Assembly (NCBI GenBank): GCA_964433675.1
Contig: CAYSSJ010000020.1
Location: 1 to 47,195 of the forward strand
Reading direction: 5' to 3'
Length of the DNA: 47,195 nucleotides
Source: CAYSSJ01 sp964433675
Lineage (GTDB): Bacteria > Cloacimonadota > Cloacimonadia > Cloacimonadales > TCS61
Shown here: positions 16,314 to 25,852 of the stretch, piece by piece
Layout of the letters: each line of letters starts with the position of its first letter
Position numbering within the stretch: the stretch's first letter is position 1
The notes under the pieces: model-generated
What the model was told of the DNA's origin: nothing
Databases searched by the model: none
The model's input: the letters and a program-made list of their open reading frames with translations, nothing else
Translations under genes and position numbers: made by a program

Positions 16314-18082
16314 TCCTCCATTATCCCGATGCCGATAGCACCGATTCCGTTATGAACACCTACTACAGGTGAAAGTTCCATGATATAGGCAGGTTTATTA
16401 CCGAGCTTGGCAGTTAGTTTTTCGGCATATTGAGCTGCTCTTTGTTTTGCATCGGCATGTACGATGGCATAATTCCAGATCCTACCTTTCTTTTTTGCTA
16501 CGATATCGATTATCTTGCTCATATTAGCCTTTCTGTTGAAAGACTTTCCGGCAGCCGTCGCTTTACCCTGCTCGTCCAGAGTTACGATCGGTTTCAGATT
16601 CAGAGCTGTGGCTACCATACCCTTAAGAGGTGAGACGCGTCCCCCTCTGACCATATATTTCAATGTATTTATATCTACCAAAATATCGGACTTCTCTATC
16701 CACTTATCCAGCTTTGTTTTGATCTCATCAAAAGACAAGCCTGCTTCGATTGCCTTAGCTGCACGTAAAACTAGCAAACCTTCAGAAACGGTTAGCTGTT
16801 TGGAATTGAACACAGCTATCTCTGCATTTTTGATTTTGTCCGGCATAGTGGCAGATATTTTGTACATTCCGGATAGTTTATCGGAGATATGGATAGCTAA
16901 TATCTGGCGGTAATAGCCGCTGACAAAGGAGTATAGATTTTCTACCGTCTGCAGATTCGGCTGTGAACTCTTGGGATGTATCGACTCGGTTTTCAGCTTC
17001 TCATAAAAATTTTCTGCGGTAATGGTCAATTTATCCAGATAAGGAGTTTTGCCGAAATTGATGTTAAATGGAACGGTAATGATCTGATATTTTTCGATCA
17101 GTTCTTGGGGCAGATCGCAAGCTGAATCGGTTATCAGTGCGATTGGATATTTACGCTGATGACTGATCTGATATTGCCTTTGCATATCATCCACCTTGAT
17201 CTTGCTGATGTTACCGATTTCATGCACTTTCTCGATCAGTTTATCCGGTCTCTGCGTATGGATATGAAGATGCATCTTTTGCGCTGAACCGGCAGCGATC
17301 AATGAATCGCCATATTGTTTCAGCTCCTGTTGAGTCTGCTTCAAATCAAGCTTGGCATCGGTAACGATCGCCTCCGTGCAATAGCGTATTTTACCCGGCT
17401 GATAGACATGCTCGGCGGTCTCTTCTATATGAGTGATATTAAAATCGGTTTGTGAGTAGTTTTTCAGTTTGCCATTTTTGATAAAGTCGCATATCCCCTC
17501 CAGGAAACTGACGAAGCCATTTGCGCCGGCATCTACCACCCCTGCCTCAGCCAGTACTTTGAGTTGATTGGGCGTGTTTTGCAGCGATTTTTGGGCATCA
17601 TGGAGGGAAGTGTAGAGCAAGTGGACGAAATCTTCCGATCTTTGGCTGTTTCTCTCTATAGCAGCAGCCCAATCGCGCATCACTGTAATGACGGTGCCCT
17701 CTACCGGTTCGAGTATGGAATCGTAAACATAATCGATCGCTTTTTTGACCGACTCAGCAAATACGGCAGTAGTAACCCGCTGTTTATCATGCATTTCTTT
17801 GCTCATCCCATGGATGAATTGGGCAAAAATGATCCCCGAATTACCACGCGCTCCCATCAGAGCAGAGTCGGCAACCGAACTGATCGTCTGCTGCAGAGAA
17901 CGATAGACGCTGCTTGTCTCGATAATCGAGCGCATAGTAGCTGCCAGATTGGTTCCTGTATCTGCATCGGGTACCGGGAAGACATTGATCTTATCCAGAT
18001 AAGACTGATCCCGGAAGACTGCCTTGCTCCCTGCTTTGATAGCTATATAGAACCTGTAACCATCCAAATACTTTATCTTCAT
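16310..18082 (-). CDS. DAK2 (FakA-like kinase) and DegV (FakB-like) fusion protein
   Basis: The 590-residue protein joins two parts that act as partners elsewhere. Residues 8-200 are a DhaL/DAK2 kinase domain: KINVFPVPDADTGTNLAATM holds the magnesium-binding aspartates (Asp39, Asp41), and MGARGNSG the ATP loop. Residues 220-300 resemble the FakA linker. Residues 310-590 are a DegV domain (ALITDSACDLPQELIEKY...VPFNINFG...SSQPN), which binds a fatty acid carboxylate in FakB. In Firmicutes, FakA phosphorylates FakB-bound fatty acid so that it can enter phospholipid synthesis. One chain could do both. It follows the lipocalin gene after one base. Confidence 0.88.
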   Translation of the reverse strand: MKIKYLDGYRFYIAIKAGSKAVFRDQSYLDKINVFPVPDADTGTNLAATMRSIIETSSVYRSLQQTISSVADSALMGARGNSGIIFAQFIHGMSKEMHDKQRVTTAVFAESVKKAIDYVYDSILEPVEGTVITVMRDWAAAIERNSQRSEDFVHLLYTSLHDAQKSLQNTPNQLKVLAEAGVVDAGANGFVSFLEGICDFIKNGKLKNYSQTDFNITHIEETAEHVYQPGKIRYCTEAIVTDAKLDLKQTQQELKQYGDSLIAAGSAQKMHLHIHTQRPDKLIEKVHEIGNISKIKVDDMQRQYQISHQRKYPIALITDSACDLPQELIEKYQIITVPFNINFGKTPYLDKLTITAENFYEKLKTESIHPKSSQPNLQTVENLYSFVSGYYRQILAIHISDKLSGMYKISATMPDKIKNAEIAVFNSKQLTVSEGLLVLRAAKAIEAGLSFDEIKTKLDKWIEKSDILVDINTLKYMVRGGRVSPLKGMVATALNLKPIVTLDEQGKATAAGKSFNRKANMSKIIDIVAKKKGRIWNYAIVHADAKQRAAQYAEKLTAKLGNKPAYIMELSPVVGVHNGIGAIGIGIMEE

Positions 18083-18083
18083 T

Positions 18084-18608
18084 TTATCTCTCCCATATTT
18101 GTGGCATTTTCTCTATCTTGGCGATATCGTATCCGACCTTATCCAAATTTTGAAGAATATCGTTATAAGTCTCATCCTTCATGGTTTGTTCACGGCTCAT
18201 GATCCAGACAAATTTCCTGTTTGGCACTCCGATAACAGTGTGGCTATAATCTTCGGCCAGATCGATGATAAGATAGGGAAATTTGAGCGGCCAAACAAAC
18301 TGCACCCGCCACTCAGCATAACTCTGCTTGTCGTATATCCAAGCTTTGGGCTGCATATGCTTTTGCTTATCTGTCTTAGCATCTGTAAAGCGATAATCTA
18401 TTTTTACCCTATCCTCATCTATAAGCTGATAAGTCTCTATACCGTTGATTGCATTTTTTTCGATGAAGTTCGGTATGATGGCAATCACATACCAATCACC
18501 CATAAATCTCTCTATATCTACATGATCTACAGTTTCCATCTCATTCTCCTTACAAGAGTTTAAAACTATTAACAAAAGAATTAACACTATTATTTTTTTT
18601 ATCTTCAT
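18084..18608 (-). CDS. blc: Bacterial lipocalin lipoprotein (Blc-like)
   Basis: The 174-residue protein starts at the ATG six bases after an AAGGA ribosome site; a GTG one codon earlier is less well placed. It has a lipoprotein signal ending in VLNSC. The lipocalin motif follows (DVERF.G-type: VDIERFMGDWYVIAIIPNFIEKNAING.ETY), then YRFTDAKTDK..., W.VQFVWPLKFPYLIIDLAEDYSHTVIGVPNRKFVWIMSRE, which is the Blc signature. Blc proteins sit in the outer membrane and bind lysophospholipids or fatty acids. It is the first gene of the five-gene operon, and its neighbours also point to lipid handling. Confidence 0.92.
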   Translation of the reverse strand: MKIKKIIVLILLLIVLNSCKENEMETVDHVDIERFMGDWYVIAIIPNFIEKNAINGIETYQLIDEDRVKIDYRFTDAKTDKQKHMQPKAWIYDKQSYAEWRVQFVWPLKFPYLIIDLAEDYSHTVIGVPNRKFVWIMSREQTMKDETYNDILQNLDKVGYDIAKIEKMPQIWER

Positions 18609-18771
18609 CACTTATCCTTTAATTTTATGAAAGATAATTTAGAGTTAAAATTAGTTGCTGTCAACTTTTTTTTTGTTTATTATAATCAACACTTGTTACT
18701 TAGCTATTTCTACAACATCGTTAGCATTTTTTGTTTGACATATATCTCCAGATATGCTCCGTTTGAAAATA

Positions 18772-19848
18772 TTATTGCGGTTCTCTTGGTAGGATGATCT
18801 TGAAGATAGTTCCCTGTGGCAGGTTATCTTTGATTTCCAATCTACCTCCGTAGCGCTCCAAAGTCGATTTGATGATAAAAGTTCCGAGCCCCATATTTCC
18901 TTTGGAACCATATTTGAATCCTTCCTCAAAAACTTGATCTTTGATAGTATCAGGGATACCCTTTCCGTTATCAGCAACATGTATAACATTGTACTTAGCT
19001 TGTTTTTCGATATTGATAATAATACGGTCGGCTTCACCATGTCTGATAGCATTACTGAATAGATTATCGAATACCGAATAAATCATCTCATCTGCAATGA
19101 TGCCGCAATCACCTTTCAGCTCAATATTGATACTGCTAAATTTTTCCGCCACCTTCTGGATTACATCTCTGAGCTCAATGATGCGGGTTTCTTTATTGAT
19201 CTCCATATAGTCTTCTAATTTGCTCATATCACTAATCAGATTAAAACTCTGCTCTAGGTATTTTTTTATTTCTTCTATCAAACCTAAATCTTTATCCTGT
19301 TCGAACAGTCGGATAGCGCTATTTATCACATTCAGATTGTTAGCAATATCATGGCGTAGCACCTTATTTATCATCCTGAACCCTTTTTGGCGCATATAGA
19401 GTTCTTTCTCATTTTCTTTCTTTTTGGTGATATCTCTATCTATACCACGATAGCCAGCTAAGCTTCCATCCTTGTAATAGATAGGTATAGCTGAGCTATC
19501 CAAAATCTTGATGCTTCCGTCTTTATGACCAAAATAGGTAGTAGCACCCAGCCATCCTTTACCCGAAGCCAAAGTTCTTTTGAAATAGTCGAAGCTTGAT
19601 TTTTTATGGCTAAGTCTGTGCCATAGTTTTGTAGTAGAAAAACCTACTACTTCCTCCACCTTGTAACCCAAAATCTTTTCAACCGCTCGGTTTGAATATG
19701 TATGGATACCATTTACATCCATCTCCCAGACCCACTCATCGAGAGATTCCAAAAAGCGATCATCAACGATATGTTTATCTGCTAATGGGGAGTTGAGTTC
19801 GGGATAGTGATTAATCTCTCTATTCTCAGAGTTTTTGGTATCTTTCAT
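18772..19848 (-). CDS. PAS-domain sensor histidine kinase, orphan
   Basis: A 358-residue protein starting at the ATG with an AGGGGG ribosome site five bases upstream; an open frame runs nine codons further. It has no membrane segment. A PAS domain occupies about residues 35-145 (DEWVWEMDVNGIHTYSNRAVEKILGYK...AIPIYYKDGSLAGYRGIDRDIT). The phospho-acceptor is His166 in VLRHDIANNLNV. The ATPase domain shows DNLFSNAIRHGE, VADNGKGIPD and GSKGNMGLGTFIIKS. It should autophosphorylate in the cytoplasm in response to a signal bound by PAS. No response regulator lies nearby. Confidence 0.9.
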   Translation of the reverse strand: MKDTKNSENREINHYPELNSPLADKHIVDDRFLESLDEWVWEMDVNGIHTYSNRAVEKILGYKVEEVVGFSTTKLWHRLSHKKSSFDYFKRTLASGKGWLGATTYFGHKDGSIKILDSSAIPIYYKDGSLAGYRGIDRDITKKKENEKELYMRQKGFRMINKVLRHDIANNLNVINSAIRLFEQDKDLGLIEEIKKYLEQSFNLISDMSKLEDYMEINKETRIIELRDVIQKVAEKFSSINIELKGDCGIIADEMIYSVFDNLFSNAIRHGEADRIIINIEKQAKYNVIHVADNGKGIPDTIKDQVFEEGFKYGSKGNMGLGTFIIKSTLERYGGRLEIKDNLPQGTIFKIILPREPQ

Positions 19849-19943
19849 TAATCCCCCTTTTTTTCTAAGTTGCATTTAAGCTTCATCAAGTCAAGAATTT
19901 TTCTTGGTTGTAGGAGCAATTTAAAAATTTCCTATCTCCCAAC

Positions 19944-19975
19944 TAAAAAAAGAGACGAGTCCAAAGACCCGCCTC
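19944..19975 (-). terminator. Rho-independent terminator of the subtilisin-like protease gene
   Basis: On the minus strand GAGGCGGGTC (19975-19966) pairs with GACTCGTCTC (19961-19952) over ten base pairs, including two G-U wobbles that become A-C mismatches on the other strand. A T7 run follows at once. It lies ten bases after the stop codon of the protease gene. Confidence 0.88.
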
Positions 19976-19985
19976 TTTTGGGGTT

Positions 19986-22900
19986 TTATTTAAATAACAA
20001 CATCCGCTTTGTTTCAATATGTTCTTGGCTTCTGAAACGATATAGATACACACCTCCCGAGGCTTCTCTGCCCCGTTCATCTTTACCATCCCAGACAACG
20101 CTATGTTGACCGGCAACATATTCGGAATTAACTAAGGTTCGTATCTTCTGTCCTCGGATATTGTAGATTTCTATAGTAACATGTCCAGCATCAGCTAGTG
20201 AGAATCCAATAGTTGTCTCCGGATTGAATGGATTGGGATAAGCTCGGTGCAACGTAGTGATGAGTTCAATAGGCTCATCCGTCTCCGTAGGTGAAAATTC
20301 AATCTCCAAGCTAGATTCATAAACATTAGAAACAACATCGATGGTAAGTATCTCATATTCTTCACTTTGATATGGAACTCTCAGTAAATAATCACTATGT
20401 TCGATAGGTATTGCAGCAGCAAATGCTATATGCATACCTTGCTCATTTGTGTGAGTATTTGTCATATATTCAGACAACTGCGCGTTGAACTCGATCTCTC
20501 CAAAACTGATATTATCAGGATTGGGGATAATAAATTCAGCTGCATATAGCGCTTCTGTGTTATCTGTCCTCAAATATAGGTGTTCGTCATCAATCAACCA
20601 GGTGATATCAACCATTTCCGGTTGTTCATGCCTTCCCGGCTGTTGGACAGGGAACACATTGATGATATCAATAGCGTATTGCAAGATCAAAGAAGCATCA
20701 TAAGCGCGGATCATATCATCGCCATTCACGTCTGCTCTGATGAAACGCCAATCTTCCCAAGGACGAGGGTCTATATTGGGTATCGGGTCCATACCTACTG
20801 CATATTGTAATACCAGAGCAGCATCGTATGCTTCCACTATACCGTTATCATCGACATCACCGTAGGCGATATCCGGCAGCGGTAGCGCTGTCGTTGTATT
20901 GGAAGGCAATGATTCGCCTTCAGGATAGAGAGCTGTAACATAGTAGGTGTACTCTACTAAATTCTCCACTTCATCATCATGATACGTGTGAATCAACCCA
21001 ACTGAATCGATGAGCTCTTCATCTCGATAGATATTATAGCCAATTACACCATTTTCTTCTCGATGGCTCTCAACTTCGGAAAGTCGATGACTATCACTTC
21101 TGGTAGTGCCTCTATTGCCAATTGGAGCTTGCCAAGTAAGATCAACATAGCCATCTCCTGCATCGGAAACCAAATCTTGAGGTGGATTGAGAATGTAATA
21201 CATATCCTCAGTGATCTCACTATCTGCCCAGTTTTCCAAATAGGCACGCGCATAAAGCATAGTAGAATACTCAATTCCCACAGTATCTCCTTCCAGCCAA
21301 CTTTCGCCATCAAAAGAGTATTCGATAGTAGCTCCAGCTGTCTCTGTGTTAATAGCAACTATCTGAGCCTCGTGAAATATTCCGCCCTCAGGATCGAATT
21401 CAGGGGTAGCTACAATACCGGTGACAATATAGTTAGCTTCGGAAGTTTCGCTGGTTAACCAGTCTTCTTTCTGAGCATAGGCTTCGAAATCCATCTCAGT
21501 ATCCAGAGGAACTGTGATGGGGGTAGTATATTCCTGCCAATCAGTCCATGCTCCACCGTCTGTAGCAGTACGATACATGACAGTAGCACCATCTGTAGCT
21601 GTATTAATGCTCACATCCGTAGCTTCAGTGTATAAGCCGGGCTCTGGTGTGAAGGTAGGAGTTGCTACTGTGCCAGTAATGGTGTAAGTAGCCGCAGCTG
21701 TATCACTGTCTGCCCAGTCTGCTTTCTCAGCATAAGCTTCGAAATCCATCTTAGTATCCATAGGAACTGTGATCGGAGTTGTGAATACTTGCCAATCTGA
21801 CCAAGCACCACCGTCTGTAGCAGTACGATACATGACAGTAGCACCACCTGTATCCGTATCGATACTCACATCCGTAGCATCGGTGTATAAGCCGGGCTCT
21901 GGTGTGAAGGATGGTGTTGCTACTGTGCCGGTGACTGAGTAAGTAGCCTCGGCTGTATCACTATCTATCCAGTCTTCTTTCTGGGCATAAGCTTCGAAAT
22001 CCATCTCAGTATCCAGAGGAACTGTGATCGGAGTTGTGAATACTTGCCAATCTGACCAAGCACCACCGTCTGTAGCAGTACGATACATGACAGTAGCACC
22101 ATCTGTATCCGTATTGATGCTTACATCGGTAGCTTCGGTGTATAAACCGGGATCCGGTGTGAAGGTAGGATTTGCTACTGCGCCAGTAACGGTGTAAGTA
22201 GCCGCAGCTGTATCACTGTCTGCCCAGTCTGCTTTCTCAGCATAAGCTTCGAAATCCATCTTAGTATCCATAGGAACTGTGATCGGAGTTGTGAATACTT
22301 GCCAATCTGACCAAGCACCACCGTCTGTAGCAGTACGATACATGACAGTAGCACCACCTGTATCCGTATCGATACTCACATCCGTAGCATCGGTGTATAA
22401 GCCGGGCTCTGGTGTGAAGGATGGTGTTGCTACTGTGCCGGTGACTGTGTAAGTAGCCTCGGCTGTATCACTCTCTATCCAGTCTTCTTTCTGGGCATAA
22501 GCTTCGAAATCCATCTCAGTATCAAGCGGTACTGTGATGGGGGTAGTATATTCCTGCCAATCTGACCAGCTATCTCTTGCTGAACCAACAACAGATGTTC
22601 TATACATTATCGTAGAGCCTTCGGTTGCCGACTGAATTGTTATATCTGTTTCCTGTGTATATAAACCGGAATCGGGAGTAAAAGTGGGTGTGGCAACTTT
22701 ATTCGGCAGATAGATATCCACAATATTTGATTCAACCGACTCGCCAAACTCGTCGTAAACGGCGGTAACATAGTATTGATAGTTAGTATCATATTCTACA
22801 TTTGTATCTATGTAATTTGTATTGTTTATAATAGTAGTGTTTATTTGTTCACTATCTCGATAGAGATTGTATCCCTCCAATGTTCTCTGACCTGATATTC

Positions 22901-25565
22901 GGACATTTTTTTTGCTAATTCCCAATCTGCTCAGATCCATTTCACCTCTATTGTTAGCAACTGCAATCCAGTTTAGTTCTACAAAAAGATCACCGTATAT
23001 CGCGCTAAGCTCGGATGGAGAGGCAAGCGGTGTAGCTTGGATCGTTTCAGAAGGTTCAGAGTCTCCTTCTGGATAGATAGCGGTAACATAATAAGTATAA
23101 GTAAGACTATTGATAAGATACTCATCTATATATTCCGATTGTGAACTGCTGCCGATCAATTCAAAATTCTCATCTTCATCATCGCGATAGATATTGTAGC
23201 TTTGTACAGTCCCGCTTTCGGGTGCATTCCAGCTTAGTTCTACCACCCCATCACCTGCTAGAGCGCTCAGATCTGTCGGTGGCAACAATTCCAAACTCTC
23301 CGAGCCGGATATGTGGATATCATCCACGCACCAGTACCAGCCCCAGGTTCCGGTATAATTCCACTTGAACCTCACCTGAGATTGTCCTGCTATTTGTGGA
23401 ATTGTTTGATCGAAGTAAGTAGGATTTGTGATCGTTTCTGTCCAAGTTTGGATAGTAGTCCAACTCTCACCATCATCAATACTATATGATAATGTGACAG
23501 ACGAGACATCTAAATACTGCCTGAAATAATGTGTGAACGATAGAGTAATATCATCGTAATTGCTCATATCAATTGTAGGTGTGATCAGATCAGTATTTTG
23601 GCTATTGTTAGAACCATAGTCATCGCTATTGAGATAGGCATAGTTTCCGGATGTACCCGACAGAGCACCGGATATTGTGCCAAATTGCCATACCTGTCCG
23701 TTTCCCTGATGATCGACAATTTCCCAAAATTCGGGCAAGGTAGCGGCAGCATCAAAATCTTCTGAAAACGGTAAAGTGAAAGGCTCATAATCAGTAGTAG
23801 CCTGGGTGGTTCTGCCGAATGAGTACTCGCCGTTTGTATCATAAGAAAATGCCTTGTAATAATAGGTAGTACCCGACTGCAAGCCGGTATGCTCAAAGAA
23901 TGTGTCGCTGCCGGTGTATAACACAGTACCTCCTCCCGGGATAAAATCACCGGTATTGTAGAATACGCCGGATTGGGGACTACCAAATTGACCTTCCGTA
24001 TCCCAAATGATCATAACATCATCATTATCTGCATTTTTTGTCCAATTCAGTTCTATGCTATCCATACCGGTAGAATTAGCGCTGAAACTCTGAGGATTCG
24101 ACACTCCACCAAGATATGTTTGTGTCTCCAATAAGGCTGCATTTGCATTAAGCCGCCCTGTACCCAACTGCCCGATATAGCCTGGATTGACGCCATAATG
24201 GTCATCTGTCGTATCGCGCAAGATATCAGCCACCTGCCCGGCTGTAAGCTCACCATAGGCAAGTGATACTATCAGAGCAGCTACACCCGAAGCATGAGGA
24301 CATGCCATCGAAGTTCCCTGATAATAAGCATAATTACCACCTGTAATTGTACTTAGTACTCCCCGCGCGGTTACTTGATGTGTCTCTCCGCCAGGAGCTG
24401 ATATATCTACCCAATCATCATAAGTAGAATACCATGACTTCTTATCCTGATTGTTTGTAGCTGCGACCGAGAATGCTCCCGAATAGCAACCCGGATACCA
24501 TTGACCGGTTGTTTCATCGTTGCCGGCGGCGAATATGGTGATGCCATCTGTAAGAGCACTGCCACCACCGTTGGCATTGAAGTAATCGATTGCATCCAGT
24601 ACATTTTGATTGTAAGCACCTTCTTGGGTATACCCCCAACTGTTTTGTGAAATCGCCGCTCCATTATCTGCCGCATATACCGGAGCCAGATGAAATCCAC
24701 CATTACTATCGGGAGTGAACACCTGACATGACATCAGCCGAACTCCATCACCACTACCGGAACCACCGGCTACTCCGGCAACACCAATTCCATTGTGGTT
24801 TACAGCTGCAACCGTGCCTGCCACATGCGTACCATGATCGCCCGGGATAATGGTAGAATTATTATTAACAAAATTATAACCAATAGAGCTCCACATATTG
24901 GCTGACAAGTCGGGATGATCGTATTGTACACCACTATCGATAATAGCTACGATAACATCGGAATTACCTTTTTCGATATTCCAGGCATCAAAAAGACTGA
25001 TATCGGCGCCGGGAGTCCCATTTTGCTGACCGGTATTGTTGTAATGCCACTGATTGGATAATTGGGGATCATTGGGAGTCCAACGGAATAAGTTGCCTTC
25101 TCTTTTGGTCTCTGTATCCAATCTCTTTTTATATTCCGGCTCAGCAACCGTAATGATATCAAGTTTCTCGTATGCGGAGATGATCTCTCTTATATCTTGC
25201 TTATTATCAATCTGAAGTTCGAACCAAAGATGAAAACCCCAGGCACGATGCCTATCCTTGAACCGATTGTCCAGTGCAGGGCTATTGAAAAGTAGTTTTA
25301 CTTCCCTTATCTCATAACGTTTATTCAATTCATCGATTTCTGCCAAGTTAAAACTCAGAATTCCATCATCATCTTTTGTGACAGAATTGTTATCGAGATG
25401 TTCTGTAAGAGCATGGTCAAATTTAATATAAAAATGACTGTGATAAAAAGCATCATCAGATATTCTGTTCAGATCAATTTCGGGTCGTTCACCAAACTGT
25501 ACTACATACGCAGAACAGATCATAACTGACAAGCATATAATAATTAACAAAAATAATCTTTTCAT
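19986..25565 (-). CDS. Large subtilisin-like (S8) protease with FN3, CHB_HEX_C-like repeats, dockerin and T9SS-like tail
   Basis: An 1859-residue secreted protease with a GGAGG ribosome site. Signal peptide at 1-20 and propeptide to about 170. The S8 domain (about 175-480) has Asp210 (AIIDSGVQYDHPD), His247 (DHGTHVAGT) and Ser419 (GTSMACPHASG). FN3 domains follow (about 485-590, 780-870, 880-960), with a jelly-roll between (about 590-775). Next are six 85-residue repeats (about 960-1460) of the chitobiase C-terminal type (TPTFTP..GLYT.ATDVSI), five of them nearly identical. A further FN3, a dockerin-like pair (GDVDDNGIVEAYDAALVLQYA, ADVNGDDMIRAYDASLILQYA; about 1570-1640) and the YPNPFNPETTI sorting domain end it. 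It probably works on the cell surface. Confidence 0.9.
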   Translation of the reverse strand: MKRLFLLIIICLSVMICSAYVVQFGERPEIDLNRISDDAFYHSHFYIKFDHALTEHLDNNSVTKDDDGILSFNLAEIDELNKRYEIREVKLLFNSPALDNRFKDRHRAWGFHLWFELQIDNKQDIREIISAYEKLDIITVAEPEYKKRLDTETKREGNLFRWTPNDPQLSNQWHYNNTGQQNGTPGADISLFDAWNIEKGNSDVIVAIIDSGVQYDHPDLSANMWSSIGYNFVNNNSTIIPGDHGTHVAGTVAAVNHNGIGVAGVAGGSGSGDGVRLMSCQVFTPDSNGGFHLAPVYAADNGAAISQNSWGYTQEGAYNQNVLDAIDYFNANGGGSALTDGITIFAAGNDETTGQWYPGCYSGAFSVAATNNQDKKSWYSTYDDWVDISAPGGETHQVTARGVLSTITGGNYAYYQGTSMACPHASGVAALIVSLAYGELTAGQVADILRDTTDDHYGVNPGYIGQLGTGRLNANAALLETQTYLGGVSNPQSFSANSTGMDSIELNWTKNADNDDVMIIWDTEGQFGSPQSGVFYNTGDFIPGGGTVLYTGSDTFFEHTGLQSGTTYYYKAFSYDTNGEYSFGRTTQATTDYEPFTLPFSEDFDAAATLPEFWEIVDHQGNGQVWQFGTISGALSGTSGNYAYLNSDDYGSNNSQNTDLITPTIDMSNYDDITLSFTHYFRQYLDVSSVTLSYSIDDGESWTTIQTWTETITNPTYFDQTIPQIAGQSQVRFKWNYTGTWGWYWCVDDIHISGSESLELLPPTDLSALAGDGVVELSWNAPESGTVQSYNIYRDDEDENFELIGSSSQSEYIDEYLINSLTYTYYVTAIYPEGDSEPSETIQATPLASPSELSAIYGDLFVELNWIAVANNRGEMDLSRLGISKKNVRISGQRTLEGYNLYRDSEQINTTIINNTNYIDTNVEYDTNYQYYVTAVYDEFGESVESNIVDIYLPNKVATPTFTPDSGLYTQETDITIQSATEGSTIMYRTSVVGSARDSWSDWQEYTTPITVPLDTEMDFEAYAQKEDWIESDTAEATYTVTGTVATPSFTPEPGLYTDATDVSIDTDTGGATVMYRTATDGGAWSDWQVFTTPITVPMDTKMDFEAYAEKADWADSDTAAATYTVTGAVANPTFTPDPGLYTEATDVSINTDTDGATVMYRTATDGGAWSDWQVFTTPITVPLDTEMDFEAYAQKEDWIDSDTAEATYSVTGTVATPSFTPEPGLYTDATDVSIDTDTGGATVMYRTATDGGAWSDWQVFTTPITVPMDTKMDFEAYAEKADWADSDTAAATYTITGTVATPTFTPEPGLYTEATDVSINTATDGATVMYRTATDGGAWTDWQEYTTPITVPLDTEMDFEAYAQKEDWLTSETSEANYIVTGIVATPEFDPEGGIFHEAQIVAINTETAGATIEYSFDGESWLEGDTVGIEYSTMLYARAYLENWADSEITEDMYYILNPPQDLVSDAGDGYVDLTWQAPIGNRGTTRSDSHRLSEVESHREENGVIGYNIYRDEELIDSVGLIHTYHDDEVENLVEYTYYVTALYPEGESLPSNTTTALPLPDIAYGDVDDNGIVEAYDAALVLQYAVGMDPIPNIDPRPWEDWRFIRADVNGDDMIRAYDASLILQYAIDIINVFPVQQPGRHEQPEMVDITWLIDDEHLYLRTDNTEALYAAEFIIPNPDNISFGEIEFNAQLSEYMTNTHTNEQGMHIAFAAAIPIEHSDYLLRVPYQSEEYEILTIDVVSNVYESSLEIEFSPTETDEPIELITTLHRAYPNPFNPETTIGFSLADAGHVTIEIYNIRGQKIRTLVNSEYVAGQHSVVWDGKDERGREASGGVYLYRFRSQEHIETKRMLLFK
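21416..22696 (-). repeat. Tandem 255-bp coding repeats (five copies, 510-bp higher-order unit)
   Basis: Inside the protease gene, five 255-bp units encode 85-residue domains. Units alternate between two types: one reads PLDTEMDFEAYAQKEDW, the other PMDTKMDFEAYAEKADW. Segments 21665-21847 and 22175-22357 translate identically in the shadow frame, so the DNA is nearly unchanged at a 510-bp offset. This marks a recent duplication of a two-unit block. A sixth, diverged unit lies at about 21180-21415. Confidence 0.9.
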
Positions 25566-25689
25566 CGAACCTCCAAAGGAAAATTAGAAAAATATTTTAT
25601 CTTTCTGAGTCAAGCATATTGTTACAATATAGTAGCAATTTAGAAATTTCATCTGCTTTAGAATCATTGAATATTTCCGCATAAAAAAA

Positions 25690-25765
<76 letters not shown>

Positions 25766-25852
25766 ATCATTTCGGATGAGATTTTTTGCCGTTATTATTC
25801 AGTCAAGATTTTTAGCAGTGAGAATCTGAATTTTATCACCCGAAACTCTATC

